A DNA stretch of 53,968 nucleotides from an uncultured Pelagibacteraceae bacterium (lineage in GTDB: Bacteria > Pseudomonadota > Alphaproteobacteria > Pelagibacterales > Pelagibacteraceae): the NCBI GenBank assembly GCA_902569725.1, contig CACFVG010000005.1, forward strand, positions 1 to 53,968. Reading direction: 5' to 3'. Position 1 is the stretch's first letter; every line of letters starts with the position of its first letter. Below, one piece after another: positions 23,831 through 32,703 of this stretch. Below the pieces are notes generated by a model. It saw only the letters and a list, made by a program, of their open reading frames with translations, was not told the origin of the DNA and ran no database searches. The position numbers and the translations under genes are program-made.

Positions 23831-24547
23831 TTATTTGTATATTTTTTTTCTTAAGTAAATTGAAACTAATATTAAAAAAGTAAGAGCTATCAAAGGATAG
23901 TAAACATCCTTGGAGGATATAATATCGAAAAAGGTAGGCATTTTATCATTCTGAATAATTATTTTTTCAATAGAACTTCCTAGGCTCGTGCCAATGAAGA
24001 GTTGGGGCAGCATTCCCAAAAACGTTGCAAAAAAATAATTTTTTATTTTAACTTTAAATAAACAAGGTAAAATATTTGCAATAAAAAAAGGTATACCTCC
24101 AATAAATCTATAGATAAACATAAAATTAAATTCGTTTTTTTTAAATTTTTCACTAAGTTTTGAAAATTTTTTATAAAATTTGTTTATTATTAATTCCTTA
24201 AACATATAATTTGCTATTATGTATAACATTGTTGCACCAACGGTTAATGAGAAAGTAACTATCAATGTACCAAACCACTTGCCAAATAAGAAGCCACCCA
24301 TAAGAAATATTGGGCTACCAAATCCTAAAAGCAAAACCCAAATAATTGTAAATAAAATAAATGATAAACTTAACAATAATAAATTTGAACCTTTAAAGGC
24401 ATTAAGTGCATCTGTGTTTTTTTTTATAATTTCAAAGCTAGATAAATCACTTATAGAAAATTTGCTGAAAAATAGTAAAAGGAATGAAATTATTATAAAA
24501 ATATACAACAAACCTAAAAATAATTTAATTTTTTTTGCTTTTTGCAT
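23831..24547 (-). CDS. TVP38/TMEM64 (DedA-like SNARE-associated) family membrane protein
   Basis: The 238-aa inner-membrane protein has an N-terminal membrane helix (about 8-28), a second near 57-77 and the family core: GSPIFLMGGFLFGKWFGTLI, re-entrant hydrophobic segments, YRFIGGIPFFIANILPCLF and GMLPQLFIGTSLGSSIE, ending with a last helix at about 215-232. The R-(x)-P-F/I signature in YRFIGGIPF is typical of VTT-domain proteins, some of which act as lipid scramblases or undecaprenyl-phosphate flippases. It is monocistronic, ends 3 bases from the glycan-cluster gene on the opposite strand, and its role here is unknown. Confidence 0.85.
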   Translation of the reverse strand: MQKAKKIKLFLGLLYIFIIISFLLLFFSKFSISDLSSFEIIKKNTDALNAFKGSNLLLLSLSFILFTIIWVLLLGFGSPIFLMGGFLFGKWFGTLIVTFSLTVGATMLYIIANYMFKELIINKFYKKFSKLSEKFKKNEFNFMFIYRFIGGIPFFIANILPCLFKVKIKNYFFATFLGMLPQLFIGTSLGSSIEKIIIQNDKMPTFFDIISSKDVYYPLIALTFLILVSIYLRKKIYK

Positions 24548-24634
24548 ATATTTATTTGAAATATAATTAACTGTACTTTATTACACTTATTTCTTATAAC
24601 TACCGAAATTTTAATTACATTTTATTAACTTATT

Positions 24635-24769
24635 ATGAAAAGAACATATCAACCTAGCAGATTAGTAAGAAAAAGAAGACATGGCTTTAGATCAAAGATG
24701 AGAACTAAGGGTGGAAAAAAACTAATTGCCAGAAGAAGAGCAAAAGGAAGAAAAAAACTTACTGTTTAA
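24635..24769 (+). CDS. rpmH: 50S ribosomal protein L34
   Basis: This 44-aa protein begins [18 protein letters not shown] and ends GRKKLTV, an almost perfect L34 including the KRTYQPS start, RKRRHGFR and the [11 protein letters not shown]-terminus. It binds 23S rRNA in the large subunit. Its TAA shares one base with the ATG of rnpA. It is the first gene of a plus-strand operon with rnpA, yidD and yidC, a widely conserved set. An AT-rich upstream gap of about 87 bases presumably carries the promoter; no dnaA is adjacent. Confidence 0.97.
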   Translation: MKRTYQPSRLVRKRRHGFRSKMRTKGGKKLIARRRAKGRKKLTV

Positions 24770-25110
24770 TGAGTGTTAAAATATTGAGTCTCACAAAAAA
24801 TGAAGATTTCAAGACACTCCTAAAAGGAAGAAAATTATCTAATAAATATCTAACTATTTTCTTCAAAAATCTTTCTAATAAAAGTAGTAAAAGTTTAAAT
24901 ATAAGTTTTGTTGCACAAAAAAAATTGGGTAATGCAGTTAAAAGAAATAAAATAAAAAGAAGACTAAAAAATATAGTGAATCAATTTTTAAAAATATCAA
25001 TAATAAACTTAGATTATTCCTATTTAATTATCGCAAAAAAAGAAATTATAAATGCACAGTTTTCTGATATTAGAGATGCTTTATTTAAAGATTATAAAAA
25101 AATAAAATGA
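24769..25110 (+). CDS. rnpA: Ribonuclease P protein component
   Basis: RnpA assists the catalytic RNA that trims tRNA 5' leaders. The 113-aa protein has FKTLLKGRKLSNKYLTIFF near the start and the RNR motif AVKRNKIKRRLKNI (about residues 62-75), followed by YLIIAKKEI, all typical. It overlaps rpmH by one base and yidD by four (ATGA). The order rpmH-rnpA-yidD-yidC confirms the call. The protein is very basic, as expected for an RNA-binding subunit. Confidence 0.95.
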   Translation: MSVKILSLTKNEDFKTLLKGRKLSNKYLTIFFKNLSNKSSKSLNISFVAQKKLGNAVKRNKIKRRLKNIVNQFLKISIINLDYSYLIIAKKEIINAQFSDIRDALFKDYKKIK

Positions 25111-25352
25111 TGAAAATATTTTCAAAAGCCTTGATCAAGTTAATATATCTTTATCAATTAATTTTATCACCCATATTAGGAAATAATTGCAGATATCTTC
25201 CTACTTGCTCTCAATACTTCATAGATAGTCTTAAAGAATATGGATTTTTAAAAGGTTGTGTATTAGGAACTAAAAGAATTTTTTCTTGTCATCCAATTAA
25301 AATATTGGGTGGTGGAGAAGGATTCGACCCAGTAAAAAAAAAGAGAAATTAA
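25107..25352 (+). CDS. yidD: Membrane protein insertion efficiency factor YidD
   Basis: This 81-aa protein contains the complete YidD motif set: LIYLYQLILSPILG amphipathic helix, CRYLPTCSQYFIDSLKEYG with conserved cysteines, and a GTKRIFSCHPIKILGGGEGFDPV C-terminus. It helps YidC-dependent insertion of inner-membrane proteins. It overlaps rnpA by four bases and directly abuts yidC. The length and the cysteine pattern match the family. Confidence 0.96.
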   Translation: MMKIFSKALIKLIYLYQLILSPILGNNCRYLPTCSQYFIDSLKEYGFLKGCVLGTKRIFSCHPIKILGGGEGFDPVKKKRN

Positions 25353-27032
25353 ATGGACACAAAAAATGTAATTGCAGCTATTTCTCTCAGTGCAGCTGTA
25401 ATTATTCTTTATAGTTTGTTTTGGGCACCACCTCCTCCAGATCCAAAGTTGGTTCAAGCTGAAAAAAATCAAGTTTTAGAAACAACGGAAGCTCCAAGTT
25501 TGGAAGTTGAGGAAAAAGTTTTAGAAATTTCTAGATCTGAAGCTAAATCTAAAAATCAAAGAATAGAATTTGAAAATATTAGTATTAAAGGATCAATTTC
25601 TTTAATGGGAAGTACAATTGATGACCTAACATTCAAAAAGTACACTGAAACCCTAAATGGAAATGATCAGATAGTTTTATTGAATCCTCGAAATTTAAAT
25701 AATGGATATTATGTTGAAACCGGTTGGGCAACTAACAGTGAAAATATAGATGTGCCAAATAGCAAAACCATATGGAAAGTAGTGGGAAATAATAAATTAA
25801 CACCAAACAATCCTATAAATCTTAAATGGGAAAATGATCAAGGAATAATATTTAATAAAAAAATAAGTATAGATGATGAATATTTATTTACAGTTGATCA
25901 GACCATTAAAAATACAACTGAAAAAAAATATAATTTTTATCCCTATGGTCAAATTATAAGAAATACTGCACCTGAAGTAACAAACTTTTATATTCTCCAC
26001 GAAGGTCTTATTGGAGTGTTTGATGACCAATTAGTAGAGCAAGATTATGATGATATAGAAGAAAAAAAATATTCAGTTAATGCAGGTAAAGGATGGTTAG
26101 GTATTACAGATAAATATTGGATTGCTAGCTTAATTCCAGAAAAAAATAAAGAATTTAAAGCAGATTTTGAGTTTAAGAATAAATTTAAGGCTAATTTTAT
26201 TGAAAGAAACCCTACTACTGTTGGCGCAAATGAAACTAAATCAAATAATATTAAAATTATTGTAGCAGCTAAAGAGGTCAGTGTTATTGATGGATATGCA
26301 GAAAAATTAAAAATAGAAAAATTTGATTTAGCTATAGATTGGGGTTGGTTTTACTTCATCGTTAAGAACCTATTTTTTGCAATTGATTACTTTTATAAGC
26401 TCACTGGTAATTTTGGAATAGCAATAATTATGATTACCGCTTGTATACGACTGGCATTTTTTCCACTTTCAAACTATTCATTTAGATCAATGGCAAAAAT
26501 GAAAGTCCTTCAACCGGAAATGACAAGATTAAAGGAACTTCACAAAGAAGATAAAGTAAAATTACAACAAGAAATGATGTCATTATATAAAAAAGAAAAA
26601 ATTAATCCTCTATCTGGTTGTTTGCCCATCTTGATCCAGATCCCGTTCTTCTTTGCCATTTATAAGATGTTATTCGTAACTATAGAAATGAGACATCAAC
26701 CTTTCTTTGGATGGATACAAGATTTATCGGAAAGAGACCCTACCTCAATTTTTAATTTGTTTGGTTTAATCCCTTGGGATCCTCCATCATTTTTATTAAT
26801 TGGCCTGTGGCCCTGCCTTATGGGGTTATCCATGTATTTACAGCAAAAGCTTAACCCTACTCCCCCTGATCCAATACAGGCAAAAATATTTATGTTCTTT
26901 CCACTTTTCTTAACTGTAATACTGGCGCCTTTCCCATCAGGTCTCGTAATTTATTGGACAGTCAACAACGTTTTAACAATGGCACAACAGTATGTTATTA
27001 TGAAAAGAACAGCTGTTAAAACAGTACAATAA
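25353..27032 (+). CDS. yidC: Membrane protein insertase YidC
   Basis: YidC inserts and folds inner-membrane proteins with or without Sec. The 559-aa protein has a first membrane helix at residues 6-24, a large periplasmic P1 domain (about 60-330) and a five-helix core beginning near 345 with the family motifs LTGNFGIAIIMIT, the MKVLQPEM-LKE coiled region, INPLSGCLPILIQIPFFFAIYKML and FPSGLVIYWTVNN. This is the Gram-negative type. The next gene, argB, begins immediately after its stop codon, so the housekeeping operon continues into amino-acid synthesis. Confidence 0.96.
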   Translation: MDTKNVIAAISLSAAVIILYSLFWAPPPPDPKLVQAEKNQVLETTEAPSLEVEEKVLEISRSEAKSKNQRIEFENISIKGSISLMGSTIDDLTFKKYTETLNGNDQIVLLNPRNLNNGYYVETGWATNSENIDVPNSKTIWKVVGNNKLTPNNPINLKWENDQGIIFNKKISIDDEYLFTVDQTIKNTTEKKYNFYPYGQIIRNTAPEVTNFYILHEGLIGVFDDQLVEQDYDDIEEKKYSVNAGKGWLGITDKYWIASLIPEKNKEFKADFEFKNKFKANFIERNPTTVGANETKSNNIKIIVAAKEVSVIDGYAEKLKIEKFDLAIDWGWFYFIVKNLFFAIDYFYKLTGNFGIAIIMITACIRLAFFPLSNYSFRSMAKMKVLQPEMTRLKELHKEDKVKLQQEMMSLYKKEKINPLSGCLPILIQIPFFFAIYKMLFVTIEMRHQPFFGWIQDLSERDPTSIFNLFGLIPWDPPSFLLIGLWPCLMGLSMYLQQKLNPTPPDPIQAKIFMFFPLFLTVILAPFPSGLVIYWTVNNVLTMAQQYVIMKRTAVKTVQ

Positions 27033-27881
27033 ATGGATTTAGAAAAAATTTTACCCACTAATGGTCCATCTGTCGAAGAAGTTAAAAAATATATTGAAAA
27101 GTACTTAGAAGAAATAATTGTGATTAAATGTGGCGGATCAGTACTACTTGATGATAATTTATTTAGACAATTCATTGAAGATATTTCAGTAATATATAAG
27201 TTGGGATTATCAGTAATAGTTGTACATGGTGGTGGAAAAAATATAAAAAAAAAACTTGATGAATTAAATATAGAATCAAAGTTTATTGATGGTTTGAGAG
27301 TTACGGACGAAATAACTATTAAAGTTGTTGAAAAAGCACTTTTAGAATTAAATTCTGAAATTATAAATAATTTAAAAAATCTTCAAATAAATGCAGAATC
27401 TGTAGCACCTAATAATAAAAATATAATTAAAATTAAACCAGAAAAAAAAGAACTTGGCTTTGTTGGTTTACCAAAAGAAATAGATTTGAAAAGTATTTTA
27501 AAAATTATAAAAGAAAAAAAAATACCAATAGTAGTGCCTATGGGCACCAGCGATGATAAAAAAACCTATAATATAAATGCTGATATTGCTGCTGGTTCAG
27601 TTGCAAAAGAATTAAACTCAAGAAGATTATTGCTGATGACTGATGTAGAGGGTGTTCTTGATAAAGATAAAAAACTAATCCCAGAAATTAATTCTTCTAT
27701 TGCAGAAAAAATGCTTAAAGATGGTGATATTTCAGGCGGAATGATTCCAAAAATTAATACCTGTCTTGATGCAGTAAACAATGGAGTGACAGGAGTTGTA
27801 ATTGTTGATGGAAGAAAACCTCATTCGATATTATTTGAGTTATTTTCTGATAAAGGTGCTGGAACTTTAATCAGAAAATGA
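27033..27881 (+). CDS. argB: Acetylglutamate kinase
   Basis: ArgB phosphorylates N-acetylglutamate in arginine synthesis. The 282-aa amino-acid-kinase fold protein shows IKCGGSVL (catalytic Lys, residue ~31), VVHGGGKNI, GLRVTDEITIKVVE, the NINADIAAGSVA nucleotide/substrate segment, MTDVEGVLD and SGGMIPKINTCLDAV. It directly abuts yidC and overlaps the HAD gene by four bases. The family N-terminal helix, which mediates hexamer formation and arginine inhibition, appears to be present (residues 1-25), so feedback control is plausible. Confidence 0.95.
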   Translation: MDLEKILPTNGPSVEEVKKYIEKYLEEIIVIKCGGSVLLDDNLFRQFIEDISVIYKLGLSVIVVHGGGKNIKKKLDELNIESKFIDGLRVTDEITIKVVEKALLELNSEIINNLKNLQINAESVAPNNKNIIKIKPEKKELGFVGLPKEIDLKSILKIIKEKKIPIVVPMGTSDDKKTYNINADIAAGSVAKELNSRRLLLMTDVEGVLDKDKKLIPEINSSIAEKMLKDGDISGGMIPKINTCLDAVNNGVTGVVIVDGRKPHSILFELFSDKGAGTLIRK

Positions 27882-28567
27882 AGAATTTAAAAAAAGCAAA
27901 ATATTTAATTTTGGATATGGATGGATGTGTATATCATCCAAAATATTTAAAAACTTTATTTGGGCAAGTATCAAACAGAATGACAGAATTTATCTCAATT
28001 AAACTTGATATAGATAAAATTAAGGCCAAAGAAATTCAAGCAGATTATTTTTATAAATACGATACTTCTTTAAATGGATTAATGAAAAATTATCCAGATT
28101 TGATAGATGCTAAAGAGTTCCTTAAGTATGTACACAATATCAATTATGATTGCCTTGAAAAAGATATGGAATTAAGAGAAGAGCTATTAAAATTAGATGT
28201 AAAAATGTATTGCGCAACTAATGGTAGCAAAGAACATGCAATTAATTGTATGAAAAAAATAGGTATTGATGATTTATTTGAAGGAAAAATCTTGGATATT
28301 GTTGATTTTCAATTTAAACCAAAGCCTAACCCTGAATCACTTAAATTAATGTGTGACAAGTTTAAAATCCCTACTAATGAAGAAACTGTTTATATAGAAG
28401 ATATTGCCAAAAATCTTAGTTCTGAGACAGCAAAAAATATGATCAAAGTTTGGTTTAGTAATGATGAGCCAATAAATAACATTGATAAATATAAAGATGT
28501 GATTGATTATAAAATTGATAATCTTGCTTTATTTTTAAAAAAAATAAGGTTATTAAAAGAACAATAA
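27878..28567 (+). CDS. HAD-family pyrimidine 5'-nucleotidase-like phosphatase
   Basis: The 229-aa HAD hydrolase has motif [10 protein letters not shown] (nucleophile Asp at residue ~14), motif II at CATNGS, the lysine motif [12 protein letters not shown] and motif IV IEDIAKN. The small helical cap and the VYHP motif I fit the SDT1/pyrimidine 5'-nucleotidase subfamily. It sits between argB and dapD with a 4-base overlap upstream and a 4-base gap downstream, an arrangement common in alphaproteobacteria. The natural substrate may be UMP/CMP or a pathway phosphate; this is inferred. Confidence 0.85.
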   Translation: MKNLKKAKYLILDMDGCVYHPKYLKTLFGQVSNRMTEFISIKLDIDKIKAKEIQADYFYKYDTSLNGLMKNYPDLIDAKEFLKYVHNINYDCLEKDMELREELLKLDVKMYCATNGSKEHAINCMKKIGIDDLFEGKILDIVDFQFKPKPNPESLKLMCDKFKIPTNEETVYIEDIAKNLSSETAKNMIKVWFSNDEPINNIDKYKDVIDYKIDNLALFLKKIRLLKEQ

Positions 28568-28571
28568 AACT

Positions 28572-29393
28572 ATGAGTGATATAAAAAAAATTATAAACGA
28601 AGCTTGGGAGAACAAAAAAGATATTTCTCCAGATTCAGATAAAAGCATTATTGATGCAGTAAATGAGACAATTGAGCATTTGGATCAAGGAAAGATAAGG
28701 GTTGCAAACAGACAATCAGATGGAAAATGGGTAACCAACGAAACTGCAAAAAAAGCAATTCTATTATCTTTTAGAACTAATAAAATGACCACCACGTCGG
28801 GTCCATATTCAGTATGGTATGACAAAGTAGGGTTTAAAACTGCAGGGTGGACTGAAGAAGATCATAAGAAAGCAGGATTTAGATATGTTCCAAATGGTAT
28901 GACTCGAAAAGGTTGTTTCGTTGCACCTGGATGCGTTTTAATGCCATCATTTTTAAACATAGGATGTTATGTTGACAGCGGCACGATGGTCGATACATGG
29001 TCAACTGTTGGTTCGGGTGCGCAAGTTGGAAAAAATTGTCACTTAAGTGGTGGAGTTGGAATTGGCGGCGTCCTGGAACCCGTTCAAGCTGGTCCAACTA
29101 TTATTGAGGATGGATGTTTTATAGGCGCTAGAAGTGAGATCGTTGAGAGTGTCATTGTAAGAAAAAATAGTGTTATATCAATGGGGGTTTTTATAGGTGC
29201 CTCTACGAAAATAATTTATAGAGATACCGGCAAGGTCATTTATGGAGAAGTACCTGAGGGTAGTGTTGTTGTACCAGGTGCATTACCTTCTAAAAAACCT
29301 GGCGGAGTCTCATTATACGCGGCAATAATCATAAAGACCGTCGATGAAAAAACTAGATCAAAAACTAGCCTTAATGATCTATTAAGAGACTAA
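28572..29393 (+). CDS. dapD: 2,3,4,5-tetrahydropyridine-2,6-dicarboxylate N-succinyltransferase
   Basis: DapD succinylates tetrahydrodipicolinate using succinyl-CoA in lysine and diaminopimelate synthesis. The 273-aa protein has an N-terminal helical domain ([19 protein letters not shown]), then a left-handed beta-helix of hexapeptide repeats from about residue 105 ([65 protein letters not shown]) and the C-terminal [11 protein letters not shown]. Length matches E. coli (274). It is followed two bases later by dapE, the next step but one of the pathway. Confidence 0.97.
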   Translation: MSDIKKIINEAWENKKDISPDSDKSIIDAVNETIEHLDQGKIRVANRQSDGKWVTNETAKKAILLSFRTNKMTTTSGPYSVWYDKVGFKTAGWTEEDHKKAGFRYVPNGMTRKGCFVAPGCVLMPSFLNIGCYVDSGTMVDTWSTVGSGAQVGKNCHLSGGVGIGGVLEPVQAGPTIIEDGCFIGARSEIVESVIVRKNSVISMGVFIGASTKIIYRDTGKVIYGEVPEGSVVVPGALPSKKPGGVSLYAAIIIKTVDEKTRSKTSLNDLLRD

Positions 29394-29395
29394 CA

Positions 29396-30535
29396 ATGAA
29401 AATTTATAATGAAGTAAAGTTAGCTCAAGAGCTAATTAGATTTCCAACAGTTAAAACTGAAGATAAGGGTATAATGAAATTCTTATCAAGAAAACTTACT
29501 GCTATTGGTTTTAAAAGTACAATTATTAAATCAAAAGGAACTGGACCAAAACCAGCATTAAATTTATATGCTAGATTTGGAAAATCAAAACCTCATATAA
29601 ATTTTTTAGGACATACTGATGTTGTTGCCAATTTGAATAACTGGAAAATTCCACCATTTAAAGCTGTTGTAAGAAAAGGATATTTAAATGGTAGAGGATC
29701 TCAAGATATGAAAGGTGGGATAGCTTGCTTTATAAGTGCAATTAGCAAATTTATTAAAAATAAAAAATTTAAAGGATCTATTTCAATTATTATTACAGCG
29801 GACGAAGAAACAACAGGTTATGGTTGTCCAGCAGTTATGAAATACCTCAGAAAAAAAGGTGATAAAATAAATTTTTCTATAGTGGGAGAGCCTTCTTCAA
29901 ATAAATCAGTTGGAGATGAAATAAGAATTGGAAGACGTGGATCTATGAATGGAATTGTAAGTGTATATGGGAAAAGTGGCCACTCAGCATTTGCTGGGTC
30001 TTATATCAATCCGTGTACAGCCTTAGCTAAAATAATAGCAAAATTAAAAAGTTCATCTTTAGATAATGGTACAAAATTCATGCCTCCATCTAATTTAGAA
30101 TTTACAAAAATGAACGTGGATAATTTATCTGAAAATGTAGTACCTCAATCGGCTAATGCAAAATTTAATGTTAGATTTAACTCTAAACATAAATCAGCTT
30201 CTTTAAAGAAAAAACTAAGTAAAATAATAAATGTGGTTGCAAAAAAAGAAAAATGTAAAACTAAAATAGAATATAAAGTTAGTGGTGAAGCTTTTTATAC
30301 TAAACCTAATAAAGAAATTTATATGGTTAAAAAAATTGTTAAAAAAGTTACAGGAAATTTGGCAAAATTAAATTGTAGAGGTGGAACAAGTGATAGTAGA
30401 TTTTTAGGTTCAATCCCCAGATTAGAGCTAGGATTAAGAAATACTACCATTCATATGGTTGATGAGAGATCACCAATTTCAGATTTGAAAAAATTAACTA
30501 AAATATATTATAATATTTTAGAAAATTATTTTTAA
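29396..30535 (+). CDS. dapE: Succinyl-diaminopimelate desuccinylase
   Basis: DapE hydrolyses N-succinyl-LL-diaminopimelate. The 379-aa M20 metallopeptidase has zinc ligands in FLGHTDVV and in GRGSQDMKGGIAC, the catalytic ADEETTGYG, GEPSSN, the dimerisation-domain GRRGSMNGIVSVYGKSGHSA and the final CRGGTSDSRF with the C-terminal His at TTIHMVDE. Length is standard. It stands directly behind dapD and its stop abuts the following HDAC-family gene without a gap, so the three are likely cotranscribed. Confidence 0.96.
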   Translation: MKIYNEVKLAQELIRFPTVKTEDKGIMKFLSRKLTAIGFKSTIIKSKGTGPKPALNLYARFGKSKPHINFLGHTDVVANLNNWKIPPFKAVVRKGYLNGRGSQDMKGGIACFISAISKFIKNKKFKGSISIIITADEETTGYGCPAVMKYLRKKGDKINFSIVGEPSSNKSVGDEIRIGRRGSMNGIVSVYGKSGHSAFAGSYINPCTALAKIIAKLKSSSLDNGTKFMPPSNLEFTKMNVDNLSENVVPQSANAKFNVRFNSKHKSASLKKKLSKIINVVAKKEKCKTKIEYKVSGEAFYTKPNKEIYMVKKIVKKVTGNLAKLNCRGGTSDSRFLGSIPRLELGLRNTTIHMVDERSPISDLKKLTKIYYNILENYF

Positions 30536-31465
30536 ATGAAAACTGGTTTAATCACTTCTGATACCTATAAAGATCATGACACCGGTCCTGGACATCCTGA
30601 ACAAATAGCAAGAGTATCTGTAGTTATTGAAAACTTTAAAAAATTAAATAATAAAAATATTTTGTGGAAAAAACCAACAATTATTACAGATGAAATTTTA
30701 AAAGATACTCATAGTAAAGACTATATTGAATTAGTAAAAAATTCTTTTCCAGCAAAAGGTTTTTCGTCATTAGATGGTGATACTATTATTTCACCAGGAA
30801 GTAAAAAAGCAACATTCGATGCAGCAGGCTCAATTATTACAGCAATAGATAGTGTTGAAAATAAAGAATTCAAAAATGCTTTTTGTTGTGTTCGTCCTCC
30901 TGGTCATCATTCATCACAAAATAAAGCGGCTGGCTTCTGTATTCTCAACAACGTCTCAATTGGTTGTCACTATTTACTAAATAAATATAAATATAAAAAA
31001 ATTGCTATAGTTGATTTTGATGTTCATCATGGAAACGGAACACAAGACATATTTTATGATAATGAAAATGTTTTATTTATCTCAACTCATCAGTATCCTT
31101 TTTACCCTGGTACAGGTTCTGAAAAAGAAAAAGGTAAATTTAATAATATTTGTAATATACCATTGCCAGCTGGTACAAATTCAGAGGAATATTTAAATGC
31201 TTTCGAATTTGCTTTAAAAAGATTAAAAGAATTTAAGCCAGAATTTGTTTTAATAAGTGCTGGTTTTGATAGTGACGCAAGAGATCCCTTGGCTTCTTTC
31301 AAACTTGGAACTGAAGATTTTTATCATATTACAAAAAGAATATTGGAAACCACAAAAAAATTTTCTAATGGCAAAGTTATTTCAATCTTAGAAGGTGGGT
31401 ATTCATTACGGGCACTCCAAGATGATACTAAGAGACATGTTGATGCATTAATAGAATTTAATTGA
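30536..31465 (+). CDS. Histone deacetylase-superfamily amidohydrolase
   Basis: The 309-aa protein has the full arginase-fold deacetylase core: GPGHPEQIARV near the start, RPPGHHSSQNKAAGFC (the catalytic His pair), the zinc-binding IVDFDVHHGNGTQDIFYDN, STHQYPFYPGTG, the second zinc Asp in LISAGFDSDARDPLA and LEGGYSLRAL. Bacterial members remove acetyl from polyamines, small acyl amides or protein lysines; the group cannot be fixed here. It abuts dapE and is followed by a SET-domain gene. There is no signal peptide, so action is cytosolic. Confidence 0.9.
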   Translation: MKTGLITSDTYKDHDTGPGHPEQIARVSVVIENFKKLNNKNILWKKPTIITDEILKDTHSKDYIELVKNSFPAKGFSSLDGDTIISPGSKKATFDAAGSIITAIDSVENKEFKNAFCCVRPPGHHSSQNKAAGFCILNNVSIGCHYLLNKYKYKKIAIVDFDVHHGNGTQDIFYDNENVLFISTHQYPFYPGTGSEKEKGKFNNICNIPLPAGTNSEEYLNAFEFALKRLKEFKPEFVLISAGFDSDARDPLASFKLGTEDFYHITKRILETTKKFSNGKVISILEGGYSLRALQDDTKRHVDALIEFN

Positions 31466-31496
31466 AAATAAAGAATTTTTGACTAAAGACATCCAC

Positions 31497-31973
31497 ATGA
31501 AGCTTTATAAAATTAAAAAATCAAATATTGATAGAAATGGACGAGGTCTTTACGCTACTAAGAATATTAAGGCAGGAACTAAAATTATAGAATATGTAGG
31601 AAACATTATTACAAAAAAACAAACAGAAGATTCTGATAAATTTGATAATTCAAAACCTATTTATTTGTTTAATTTAAATAAAAGATATGACTTGGATGGA
31701 CTAGTTCCTTGGAATCCAGCGCGCTTAATCAATCATTCTTGCACAAACAATGCAGATTACGAAGGAACAGGTTTAAAAATTTGGGTTGTTTCAAATAGAG
31801 AAATTAAAAAAGGTGAGGAAATAACTTGTGACTATGGTTTTGGTTATGACTCTGATTACAGACAGTTTCCTTGTGAGTGTAAATCTATTAACTGCTGTGG
31901 CTACATAGTTAGAACTGAAAGTCGCTGGAGGATTAATAAAAGATTTAAAATATCAAATAGAGCTAATAAATAA
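31497..31973 (+). CDS. SET-domain protein (putative lysine methyltransferase)
   Basis: The 158-aa protein (from ATG 31497) is almost entirely a SET domain: KSNIDRNGRGLYATKNIKAGTKI at the start, the pseudoknot motif RLINHSCTNNADY (SAM and catalytic site), GEEITCDYGFGY, and a post-SET-like cysteine cluster in FPCECKSINCCGYI. A TTG at 31479 would add six residues, but ATG lies directly before the domain. SET proteins methylate protein lysines using SAM. It overlaps truA by 11 bases tail to tail. Cotranscription with the adjacent deacetylase is likely. The target protein is unknown. Confidence 0.87.
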   Translation: MKLYKIKKSNIDRNGRGLYATKNIKAGTKIIEYVGNIITKKQTEDSDKFDNSKPIYLFNLNKRYDLDGLVPWNPARLINHSCTNNADYEGTGLKIWVVSNREIKKGEEITCDYGFGYDSDYRQFPCECKSINCCGYIVRTESRWRINKRFKISNRANK

Positions 31974-32703
31974 CTTTAGCCAAATATAGTCCATGAACTG
32001 GTGCAGGGGGTGCACAATTTTTCCTTTTTTTTGATTTAAAAGCATTTTCAAATTTTTTAATATTCCATTTCTTTTCTGCTAAATATTTTAAACAACCAAC
32101 CATTGATCTAACTTGGTTTCTTAAAAAAGATTTTGATCTAAATTCAATTTTAATTTTTCTATTTATATTTTTTATAGTTATTTTATTAATTTTTTTTATA
32201 GGACTTTTAGCGTAGCAATTTGTTGCTCTCATTGTACTAAAGTCATGAGTACCTAACAATTTTTTAGCCCCTTCTTTTAATAATTTAATATCCAATTTCT
32301 TTCTTATATGCCATGCCCTTTCATTTTCTATAACAGGAGTAGCTAAGCGATTAATAATAAAATATTTATATACTCTTTCTTTTGCAGAATATCTTGCATG
32401 AAAATTTTTATTTCTTTTAATAATATTAATTATAGAAATTTTTTTTTTATTCAAAAAAAAATTTAGAGATTTAACCATTTTGTCTATATTTTGAATTTTA
32501 TTTTCAATATCAAAATGAGCCGATTGTTCGCTTGCATGAACTCCACGATCAGTACGCCCTGCAGAATATAAAACAATTTTTTGCTTAAATAATTTTGATA
32601 AAGTTAATTGAATTATTTTTTGAACAGATTTTCCTTTTTTTTGTATTTGCCAACCTACGAAAGGAGTTCCAACATATTCAATCAAAATTTGATATCTGTA
32701 CAT
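31963..32703 (-). CDS. truA: tRNA pseudouridine(38-40) synthase
   Basis: TruA converts U38-U40 in the anticodon arm to pseudouridine. The 246-aa protein shows the catalytic Asp in SAGRTDRGVHA (about residues 47-57), an N-terminal YVGTPFVGWQIQ, FHARYSAKERVYKYFI, the FLRNQVRSMVGCL core and the CAPPAPVHGLYL C-terminus. It shares a base with the fmt stop region and forms the end of the def-fmt-truA operon, an arrangement widely seen in alphaproteobacteria. Confidence 0.96.
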   Translation of the reverse strand: MYRYQILIEYVGTPFVGWQIQKKGKSVQKIIQLTLSKLFKQKIVLYSAGRTDRGVHASEQSAHFDIENKIQNIDKMVKSLNFFLNKKKISIINIIKRNKNFHARYSAKERVYKYFIINRLATPVIENERAWHIRKKLDIKLLKEGAKKLLGTHDFSTMRATNCYAKSPIKKINKITIKNINRKIKIEFRSKSFLRNQVRSMVGCLKYLAEKKWNIKKFENAFKSKKRKNCAPPAPVHGLYLAKVIY

